From Bacteroidota bacterium (GTDB taxonomy: Bacteria; Bacteroidota; Bacteroidia; B-17B0; Aurantibacillaceae), in contig JACDDR010000002.1 of NCBI GenBank assembly GCA_013816895.1, forward strand, positions 1 through 56,979: a stretch of 56,979 nucleotides of DNA. The letters are read 5' to 3'. Below the pieces are notes generated by a model. It saw only the letters and a list, made by a program, of their open reading frames with translations, did no database searches and was not told the DNA's origin. This document shows positions 44,071 to 50,689 of this stretch, piece by piece. Numbering within the stretch: position 1 is the stretch's first letter; every line of letters begins with the position of its first letter. Position numbers and translations under genes: made by a program.

Positions 44071-46122
44071 TTATTTTTTGGAGGAGAATTTACTTATTCC
44101 CTCGTCAAGCCATTTGATGTACTCGGGAGTGCTTGCGTTATAGCCTCGGGGCGAGTTTAGAGGCTTCTCATTAAGATCAAGGATCACGTACATGGGCTGT
44201 GAGCTTTTTCCATAAGTTGTTTCCTGCTGGTATTTAAATTTATCGCCAATATCCGTTATCTCTCGTTCTTCACCATACCATTGAACTTTCATAAAGTCTT
44301 TTGGATCCAATGCGCGTTTATCATCAACATACAAAGACACAAGAACAACATCGTTATTCAATCGTTTCAGTACTTCAGGGTCCGGCCAGATGTTATCTTC
44401 GGTTTTCCTGCAATTGGCACAGGCATGACCCGTGTAATCCACCATCAAAGGTTTTCCAACTTTTTTGGCATATGCAAGGGCATGCTCGTAATCATTTTTA
44501 AAGTGAATGATTCCATTTTTATTCACCTCAATATATTTTGCGAATTCAGGATCAAAAGGAGTTGATTGCGAACTTTCCGAGCTTCCAAAGCCGTGCGGCG
44601 ATTCGGAATATTCAAGTGGAGGAAGAATGCCGCTAAAGATCTTTAATGGCGCTCCCCATAGCCCCGGTATTAAATAAATAGTAACAAAGAAAGAAACGAT
44701 AGCAAAAAACAAGCGCGTTACTGAAACGTGTTTGAGATCACTATCATGAGATGTTTTAAAACCACCGATCAGATAAATTCCCTGTAAACCAAAAATCACT
44801 ATCCATAGTCCGACAAATACTTCGCGGGTTAATATTCCGGCCTGCCATACCAGATCTGCGTTTGAGGCGAATTTTAAAGCAAGGGCCAGTTCTAAAAATC
44901 CTAAAACAACTTTTACTGAATTTAACCAGCCGCCTGATTTTGGTAACGAATTTAACCATCCAGGGAATGCAGCAAATAATCCGAACGGTAATGCCAGAGC
45001 CAGTGCAAAACCAAACATGCCCCAGAAGGGTCCGCCAATTCCACCGCCCGCTGCTGCCTGTACCAGTAAGGTTCCGATAATAGGGCCGGTACAACTAAAA
45101 GAAACGAGAGCCAGCGTGAAAGCCATAAAGAAAATACCTATGATGCCGCCTTTGTCGGACTTCGCATCCATTTTATTTACAAACGAACTTGGCAGCACAA
45201 TTTCAAACGCACCCAGGAAAGAAGCGGCAAACACCAGCAGAAGAGCAAAAAAAGCCATATTGAACCATGCGTTGGTTGACAGGGTATGCAAAGCACCTGC
45301 GCCAAAAATGAGTGTAACCCCTAAACCGAGACCAACATATAAAACAATAATAAAAAGAGCATAGATCAGGGCGTTTCTTATTCCCTGCTTTTTTGTTTTG
45401 GACTGCTTTGTAAAAAAGCTGACATTCATGGGGATCATCGGGAAAACACAGGGAGTTAATAAAGCGGCAAAACCACCAATGAAGCCCGCAAAGAAGATAG
45501 CCCACAAACTCATGCTTTCAACAGCTTCGGGATCTGAAGATTTGCTTTCAGAGTTAGATGCCGCAACTACAGTGGAGTTGCTGTGAGAAGAAGAAGAATC
45601 GTGAATTGGAGTAAGGGCAGTGACAACGGTATCTAGCGGCGATGTAGTGTTACTATTTTTGGCCAGGACACAGGCCCCGGTTCCTGTAAGATCAACTTTA
45701 AATTTCTGTGCGGGTGGAAAAATACAACCTTCAACATCGTGGCAAATTTGAGCCTCATATTTTCCGGTAACTTTTAAAGCACCTTCTTTCAAAAGCTTTA
45801 TTCTTTGGGTAAAAGTGGCTGTGTTTTCATGCATCCGCACCGTATCTTCAAACGTAAGATCATAAATTTTATGAGTCTTACTCTCCTTCACTTTCCCTAC
45901 GAACTGGATGTCGGGACTTTTATCAAAATAGAACGCTGTTGGATTTGGTCCATCGCTTTTAATCAGAGAGTAGATGTGCCAGTCCTTTTCCATTTTAACC
46001 GAGAAGATCAGATCATATTCACAATCAGATACTTTTTTGGACTCGATGGTCCATTTCATGTGAGTTTCCTGCGCAGTTATTACAGAAACAAATAATACAA
46101 AAAGCAGGAGGAACTTTTTCAT
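44071..46122 (-). CDS. dsbD: Thiol:disulfide interchange protein DsbD
   Basis: The 683-residue protein moves reducing power from cytosolic thioredoxin across the inner membrane to periplasmic proteins. Order: signal peptide (~1-18); alpha domain (~20-147) with C127 and C133 (QICHDVEGCIFP); a Ser/Thr-rich linker (~150-205); the CcdA-like membrane domain with eight helices and the Cys pair in LLTPCVFPMIP and FSCTGPIIG; and a C-terminal thioredoxin domain with the C-x-x-C site GHACANCRKTE. Length is about 100 residues above E. coli DsbD owing to the linker. A stand-alone alpha-like gene lies just upstream. Confidence 0.94.
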   Translation of the reverse strand: MKKFLLLFVLFVSVITAQETHMKWTIESKKVSDCEYDLIFSVKMEKDWHIYSLIKSDGPNPTAFYFDKSPDIQFVGKVKESKTHKIYDLTFEDTVRMHENTATFTQRIKLLKEGALKVTGKYEAQICHDVEGCIFPPAQKFKVDLTGTGACVLAKNSNTTSPLDTVVTALTPIHDSSSSHSNSTVVAASNSESKSSDPEAVESMSLWAIFFAGFIGGFAALLTPCVFPMIPMNVSFFTKQSKTKKQGIRNALIYALFIIVLYVGLGLGVTLIFGAGALHTLSTNAWFNMAFFALLLVFAASFLGAFEIVLPSSFVNKMDAKSDKGGIIGIFFMAFTLALVSFSCTGPIIGTLLVQAAAGGGIGGPFWGMFGFALALALPFGLFAAFPGWLNSLPKSGGWLNSVKVVLGFLELALALKFASNADLVWQAGILTREVFVGLWIVIFGLQGIYLIGGFKTSHDSDLKHVSVTRLFFAIVSFFVTIYLIPGLWGAPLKIFSGILPPLEYSESPHGFGSSESSQSTPFDPEFAKYIEVNKNGIIHFKNDYEHALAYAKKVGKPLMVDYTGHACANCRKTEDNIWPDPEVLKRLNNDVVLVSLYVDDKRALDPKDFMKVQWYGEEREITDIGDKFKYQQETTYGKSSQPMYVILDLNEKPLNSPRGYNASTPEYIKWLDEGISKFSSKK

Positions 46123-46150
46123 ATATAAATAATTTGATTTTTAAAAGTTA

Positions 46151-46206
46151 TATGAAATACCCATGTTATTTTATTGCGACTGTTTTTGGAACCCGGGTAT
46201 TTCATA
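46151..46206. repeat. 12-bp perfect inverted repeat between the DsbD genes
   Basis: TATGAAATACCC (46151-46162) and GGGTATTTCATA (46195-46206) form a perfect 12-bp stem with a 32-nt loop. It sits in the 131-nt gap between the alpha-like gene and dsbD, both minus strand, so it could attenuate or process a joint transcript. No U-tract follows on the minus strand. Confidence 0.6.
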
Positions 46207-46253
46207 GCACTTAAGGTTAAAACGTTTTAAAGAGTAAAAATACTATTATTTTT

Positions 46254-46700
46254 CTATTGCGTTTTAACGCTGAGTTCAAGTATTTTAGGAGGCAGGCACA
46301 TCATGTCGTTACAACACATGTATTCCACTTTAAAAGTGATTAAGGAGGCCTTACCCGTTAACTTAACTTTTTGAATGAATTCTGCCTTATCATGAAACAC
46401 AAAAATTTTAGCTTCGAAGGCTTTCACGTATTCTTCGTGGGCATTGCTCTCCGTGGTTTTTCCAACCAAAGAATAAAGTTTTGAGGGAGTGAATTTAAAA
46501 GACGTAGGAATTGGGCCGGCATCAGTTTCCCTTTGTGAATAGGTATGCCATCCTTTGTCAATAGTAGCCGAAATAATAATTTCTCCTTCGGTTTTTGAAA
46601 CAGATTTATACGTGGCATGCCATTTCACGGGATCAGCTGTTTGTGCGGTGTACCCTGTGAAGCAAAAAGCAGCGAAGAGTAAAATTAATAATTGTTTCAT
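46254..46700 (-). CDS. Stand-alone DsbD alpha-domain-like periplasmic protein
   Basis: The 148-residue product has a signal peptide (~1-19, TGYTAQ) and aligns with the N-terminal alpha domain of the DsbD encoded next: PVKWHATYKSVSKTEGEIII, KGWHTYSQRETDAGPIPTSF, AKIFVFHDKAEFIQKVKL and MCLPPKILELSV. The DsbD Cys pair C-x5-C is here C129-C130-x4-C135 (YMCCNDMMCLPP). It could take electrons from DsbD and pass them on, or act as a decoy. It lacks membrane and thioredoxin domains. It comes from duplication of the dsbD start and lies 131 nt upstream of dsbD. Confidence 0.8.
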   Translation of the reverse strand: MKQLLILLFAAFCFTGYTAQTADPVKWHATYKSVSKTEGEIIISATIDKGWHTYSQRETDAGPIPTSFKFTPSKLYSLVGKTTESNAHEEYVKAFEAKIFVFHDKAEFIQKVKLTGKASLITFKVEYMCCNDMMCLPPKILELSVKTQ

Positions 46701-46776
46701 AAGATAAATACTTTTAATAAAAATGACTATAAATTACCGGACGACCAAAGCACTAAACAAACTTTAACAAATGCAC

Positions 46777-48732
46777 TTATCTGCCCAATTTTCGGAATTG
46801 ATGAAAGATGATCTTTAAGTCATTCTCTACCTTATAATCTTTTGAATAATTCAACAGCGACTTGTTGATTCGCTCATCCGTAGCGTTCTTCAGATCGTCT
46901 GCCGGGGTGAGTACAGAAGGGCGGATGGAAGGCAGATCTTTACGCAAGCTTTTTCCATAACCAACCCAGGAATTCACTCCAAACAGAACTTTAAAACAAT
47001 TGACCAGGAAATTCAGTTTTTCCTCCTGAAACCACAGGGCAATCCACCAGAACAGGAGCAGGAAACTACTAACAACAAGATCGACCAGGCGTTTCTTTCT
47101 TTTATTTTCGGGTCTTCCTACGTTATTAATATCAATAACATACAAGTCTCCGGCTGTATCAATACTGCTGCTGCCAATGATGGAAAGGCTTTCAGGCGGT
47201 GCAATTTTAAATTCAACCCCCTTTGTTACCAATGTTACCATCTTATCTATTATTTCCTGCGAAGAAATATCTCTTGCGCAAAAAATAATTTCCTGCACAT
47301 GATGTACATCAATGATCTCGTTTATCTGCCTGAAATTGCCGATGTAAAATTCATTTTTTACGCCATTCTCTTCGCTGCTGACAAACCCGGTAAACTCGGC
47401 GTTTATTTTTGTTTGTTTAAGAATAGCGTTTACGCGCATGAATTCCTGCTCACTTCCTATGATGGCAATGCGGGCATTATTTTTAATGCCGCCGAGCTTA
47501 AACTTTTTAATTTTAAACGCGTGGTAAATCAACCTCGTGGCCAGGTAGGTAGTGAGCGTATACATGGAGCCTATAAGGATGAGGGCGCGCGAGAAACGAT
47601 AATACTCAGGCAATAACGAATAAAGAATAAGAATAAATGCTGACCCGGCCATAACGCCGCGTATCACTTTAAAGAGTTTCAAAGGCACGTCATATCCTCC
47701 GCTCAGGTAAGTAAAAAACATCCAGATGAGAGTATAGAGAGGGAAAAAAAGCTTAAGAATTTCTTTGGAATAAAAATTAGGATAGAGTTTAAAATAAATT
47801 TCGTACAGATTCTTGCAGAAATAAAGTCCTACAAGTATAAGCATGAAATCAATGGCGGGGAAGAACAACTGTTTTAAAAAACGGCCCGCAATGGCAGCCG
47901 CAGCCCGCACGTAAATTGCAAAATAAATTAAAAAATGAAAGGTTCGCGCGTGACTTTTGCTAAAATGTTTTTTCGCGAAGATGGCCATGGCCTTATAAAA
48001 CACGAGTACGTAATTAACGCTGCTTTTTTTTGTACTCTCGCCTTTGTAATGAATAATGCTGCTTTGAGCGAAATAATAATTCTTATAACCTCCCTGGGTG
48101 ATGCGGTAACTCAAATCAATATCCTCGCCATACATAAAAAAAGTTTCATCAAGCAGGCCCACTTTATCCAGCGTTTCCCTTCTCATAAGCATGAAAGCCC
48201 CGCTCAGAATATCCACCTGGTGAGTCCTATCTTTATCGAGATACGTTAAATGATATTGCCCGAATTTTTTTGAACCGGGGAATAATTTTGCAAGTCCGAA
48301 AATCTTGTAAAAAGCAACGGCCGGCGTGGGGAGACCGCGTTTGCTTTCAGGTAAAAAATTTCCTAGTCCGTCCAGCATTTTGATACCCAGTCCGCCGGCA
48401 TCCGGATGCGAATCCATAAAAGCAATTGTTTTTTCAAAGGTGTCTTCCTGCACCACGGTATCGGGATTAAGCAAGAGCACGTATTTGCCTGACGAAATTT
48501 TAATAGCCTGATTGTTGGCCACAGAAAAACCGGTGTTCTGGGAGTTGACGATTAACTTTACCTGCGGAAATTTTTCTTTGATCAGCGCTACGGAACCGTC
48601 TACTGAATTATTATCAACCACAAAGACCTCAGCGTTTGTATTCTTAAGTGCTTTATAAACGGAATACAGACACTGTTCAAGAAAGTGTTTTACGTTATAA
48701 TTAACTATGATGACCGAAAGCTGCAGATGCAA
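46777..48732 (-). CDS. GT2 glycosyltransferase fused to a degenerate polyprenyl-P sugar-transferase module
   Basis: The 651-residue protein has two halves. Residues ~1-240 are a GT2 enzyme: SVIIVNYNVKHFLEQC, FVVDNNSVDGSV, LLLNPDTVV and GAFMLMRRETLDKVGLLDE with the YGEDIDLSYR acceptor motif. Residues ~270-420 hold about four membrane helices and ~425-530 a Rossmann/CoA-binding-like domain (ARIAIIGSEQEF), as in WbaP/WcaJ-type initiating transferases. The C-terminal part (KRLVDLVVSSFLLLFWW, NSWVGYGKS) matches the start and GxxSxVG region of that family, but its catalytic Asp-Glu segment is missing. It probably adds a sugar in cell-surface polysaccharide or O-antigen synthesis. No other polysaccharide gene is adjacent. 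Confidence 0.87.
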   Translation of the reverse strand: MHLQLSVIIVNYNVKHFLEQCLYSVYKALKNTNAEVFVVDNNSVDGSVALIKEKFPQVKLIVNSQNTGFSVANNQAIKISSGKYVLLLNPDTVVQEDTFEKTIAFMDSHPDAGGLGIKMLDGLGNFLPESKRGLPTPAVAFYKIFGLAKLFPGSKKFGQYHLTYLDKDRTHQVDILSGAFMLMRRETLDKVGLLDETFFMYGEDIDLSYRITQGGYKNYYFAQSSIIHYKGESTKKSSVNYVLVFYKAMAIFAKKHFSKSHARTFHFLIYFAIYVRAAAAIAGRFLKQLFFPAIDFMLILVGLYFCKNLYEIYFKLYPNFYSKEILKLFFPLYTLIWMFFTYLSGGYDVPLKLFKVIRGVMAGSAFILILYSLLPEYYRFSRALILIGSMYTLTTYLATRLIYHAFKIKKFKLGGIKNNARIAIIGSEQEFMRVNAILKQTKINAEFTGFVSSEENGVKNEFYIGNFRQINEIIDVHHVQEIIFCARDISSQEIIDKMVTLVTKGVEFKIAPPESLSIIGSSSIDTAGDLYVIDINNVGRPENKRKKRLVDLVVSSFLLLFWWIALWFQEEKLNFLVNCFKVLFGVNSWVGYGKSLRKDLPSIRPSVLTPADDLKNATDERINKSLLNYSKDYKVENDLKIIFHQFRKLGR

Positions 48733-48763
48733 TATTAACGATGGAGCACTAAAATAATTATAA

Positions 48764-48794
48764 TTGCGTTAACTAATTCTTTTTTTTATCTTTG
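48764..48794 (+). promoter_or_regulatory. Promoter of tRNA-Arg
   Basis: TTG at 48764-48766 and a perfect -7 box TATCTTTG at 48787-48794 are separated by 20 nt, within the Bacteroidota -33/-7 range. The tRNA starts at 48849, so a ~50-nt leader would be processed. Confidence 0.6.
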
Positions 48795-48807
48795 CAGGCT
48801 TGAAAAT

Positions 48808-48843
48808 AGCCTCCGGGGCCTGATTAATCAGGGGTGAGAGGCT
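48808..48843 (+). repeat. Nested palindrome in the tRNA-Arg leader
   Basis: A perfect 14-bp palindrome CCTGATTAATCAGG (48819-48832) sits inside a second pair AGCCTC (48808-48813) / GAGGCT (48838-48843). The transcript would fold into a stem just before the mature tRNA. It may guide RNase processing or be a protein site. Confidence 0.5.
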
Positions 48844-48848
48844 TTTAT

Positions 48849-48925
48849 GCTCCTATAGCTCAGTTGGATAGAGCACAGGTTTTCTAAACCTGCGGTCCCT
48901 GGTTCGAATCCAGGTGGGGGTACCA
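48849..48925 (+). tRNA. tRNA-Arg, anticodon TCT
   Basis: A full cloverleaf is visible. The acceptor stem is GCTCCTA with TGGGGGT (some G-U pairs), the D stem GCTC/GAGC, the anticodon stem CAGGT/ACCTG with a 7-nt loop TTTCTAA giving anticodon TCT (48883-48885), and the T stem CCTGG/CCAGG with loop TTCGAAT. The discriminator base is A and CCA is encoded (48923-48925). It decodes AGA. A strong terminator follows. Confidence 0.95.
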
Positions 48926-48930
48926 CAAGA

Positions 48931-48964
48931 ACAAAATGCCCGCGCTTTGGCGCGGGCATTTTGT
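48931..48964 (+). terminator. Strong hairpin terminator after tRNA-Arg
   Basis: ACAAAATGCCCGCGC (48931-48945) and GCGCGGGCATTTTGT (48950-48964) form a perfect 15-bp stem with a 4-nt TTTG loop; the T-run is inside the 3' arm. It is a good terminator and also the left part of a repeat element found again near 50.3 kb. Confidence 0.75.
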
Positions 48965-49003
48965 TATGGCTGGAGGGCTTCCTCTCTGGATCAACGGAGT
49001 TAA
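48958..49003 (+). repeat. Direct repeat copy A (tRNA side)
   Basis: ATTTTGTTATGGCTGGAGGG followed by CTTCCTCTCTGGATCAACGG and AGTTAA. Copy B at 50332-50376 differs by two substitutions and one inserted base. Both copies are preceded by an ACAAAATGC segment that pairs with ATTTTGT, and both contain a small GAGGG..CCTCT hairpin. They bracket the propeller gene 49083-50105 in the same orientation. Confidence 0.75.
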
Positions 49004-49082
49004 AAAAGGAGTACGAGAGGGCTCTAACGATTAAAATTTCTTTCCTTTTTATCGTATTTTTAATGCGATCAAAATAAACAAC

Positions 49083-50105
49083 ATGAGACTAAAAATTACA
49101 ATTCTGTTTTCGACACTTGCTATATTTTGCATGTGGGCATTTACACCCAAGTGTAATTCTTTTTCAACTGATACGCCTACTCTTAAAAAAACAGGGAGTA
49201 TTGATTTACCGGGTAAAACAGGAAAACGGTTCGATTATTTAACTATTGATTACAAGCATAATTATTTATTCGCAGCTCATCTGGGCGCAGATGTCTTATA
49301 CGTTATTGATTTGAAAACGGACAAACTTGTAAAAATGATTACAAACACTCCGGGAGCCGAAGGCGTGGAATATGTTGAAGACCTGAATAAAGTTTACACC
49401 TCAAATTGGGGAGACCATACTGTTGGGGTAATCGACATGAATAAAATGGAGGTAATTAAAAAGATTCCCGTTATATCGAAACCTGATGGAAACGTCTACG
49501 CTTCGCATTTTAAAAAACTTTACGTTTCTGATGAACGCGGTAAAACGCTTTTTGTGATCGATGTAAATAAAGATGAAGTAATAAAGAAAATTGAATTCGA
49601 CAGCGAAACCGGAATGCCTCAATATGATTCTATCTCTAAAAAAATTTACCTGAATTTACAGGACAAGAATATTTTTGTAGTTATTGATCCAAAGAATGAC
49701 AGCATAATTGGTAAATATCCTGTTGGAGACTGTAAGGGGAATCACGGGATGGCACTTGATGTTCCGAACAGACTTGCCTTTTTGGCTTGCGAGGGAAATG
49801 ATTTACTAACCGTACTAAATCTCGAAACATTTAAACCCGTTTCTTACTTAAAAATAGCTGCGGGCTGCGATGTTGTCAAATATGATCCGGGCTTGAAAAG
49901 AATTTATGTGGCATGTTATGAGGGTGCGATCTCGGTTATTCAGGAAAATGATGCCAGTCATTTTACCAAATTGGAAGATTTTCCTGTTCAGAAAAAGGTT
50001 CATTCACTCGCGGTAGATATTAAGACACATAAGGTTTATGCCCCCGAACAGGAAGAGGACGGTAAAGGGGTTTCACGGATGATTATTTATGAGGCTCTCA
50101 AATAA
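49083..50105 (+). CDS. YncE-like beta-propeller protein (YVTN repeats)
   Basis: The 340-residue product starts with a signal peptide or anchor (~1-20, LFSTLAIFCMWAF) and then carries about seven propeller blades of the YVTN/cytochrome d1-like kind: LYVIDLKTDKLVKMI, HTVGVIDMNKMEVIKKIPV, KTLFVIDVNKDEVIKKIEF, LLTVLNLETFKPVSYL and ISVIQENDASHFTKL. YncE-like proteins are secreted or periplasmic and bind DNA or other ligands in a few cases; no enzyme motif is seen here. It is the only gene between repeats A and B, which suggests it came as a unit. Confidence 0.85.
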   Translation: MRLKITILFSTLAIFCMWAFTPKCNSFSTDTPTLKKTGSIDLPGKTGKRFDYLTIDYKHNYLFAAHLGADVLYVIDLKTDKLVKMITNTPGAEGVEYVEDLNKVYTSNWGDHTVGVIDMNKMEVIKKIPVISKPDGNVYASHFKKLYVSDERGKTLFVIDVNKDEVIKKIEFDSETGMPQYDSISKKIYLNLQDKNIFVVIDPKNDSIIGKYPVGDCKGNHGMALDVPNRLAFLACEGNDLLTVLNLETFKPVSYLKIAAGCDVVKYDPGLKRIYVACYEGAISVIQENDASHFTKLEDFPVQKKVHSLAVDIKTHKVYAPEQEEDGKGVSRMIIYEALK

Positions 50106-50689
50106 TTTAACTTTCGTGCTTTCGCCTCAACAAAGAAATTTGAGCCTCTTTTAACAGATGGCCTTTCAGGTCCGAAATCCGAGCCAGATCTTTTGTCCCT
50201 TCAAGGATCTCGATCATATTTAGTCGGGAAGGGACTGCCACCAAAACAAAATGCAGGCATGGCGAAGTCTGAACGCTCCGCTTTCCAAGCGAGCAGGCTT
50301 GCGAATAAAAATAGCTTCTGTAAGGAAACGTATTTTGTTATGGCCAGAGGGCTTCCTCTCTGGTCAACGGAGTTAATCCAGTTTCCATTTTAATAAAAGA
50401 GTAATTCAAATCAATTCTTAGGTATTGGTATCTCCGGTGTATTGCAGATTTGCATTGAGGATTTACGGTCAATAAATCACATCTCGTTTACCCGGCCACA
50501 AAATGCTAATCGACTTAACCGAACGGTTTCCTTGCTGGTTATCATAATTTTATGTATTTTCGTTAGGAATGCAGGTTGGTTTTTATTCGTTTAGTTTAAT
50601 AACAATCCAACAAATCGTAATTCCTAAAAGTACTGATGTTTCGATGGGATGGAAAAATAAAATCTAACAAACCTATTAAACTAAATAGC
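50106..50689. other. Non-coding stretch between the propeller gene and the lytic operon
   Basis: These 584 nt hold no convincing gene. Contents: an 8-bp inverted repeat GTCCCTTC / GAAGGGAC (50195-50202 and 50228-50235); the ACAAAATGC start of element B at about 50247; repeat B at 50332-50376; a possible promoter TTG-N20-TATTTTCG (50532-50562, one mismatch in the -7 box); and a ~125-nt leader before the ATG at 50690. A 66-codon frame at 50193-50393 runs through repeat B and is not considered real. Confidence 0.6.
50332..50376 (+). repeat. Direct repeat copy B
   Basis: ATTTTGTTATGGCCAGAGGG followed by CTTCCTCTCTGGTCAACGGA and GTTAA, matching copy A (48958-49003) except two substitutions and one indel. 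Here CCAGAGGG..CCTCTCTGG forms a better hairpin than in A. The matching ACAAAATGC lies ~80 nt upstream, so the element has the same ends as A but a longer, different centre. Confidence 0.75.

Noticed and set aside
48931..50376. Integron attC sites at repeats A and B
   Set aside because: The core GTTRRRY / RYYYAAC pairs are not found (GTTATGG instead) and no integrase is present.
50193..50393. 66-codon plus-strand frame downstream of the propeller gene
   Set aside because: It runs through repeat B and the inverted repeat at 50195-50235, has no signal, domain or start context, and its C-terminal part simply translates the repeat.
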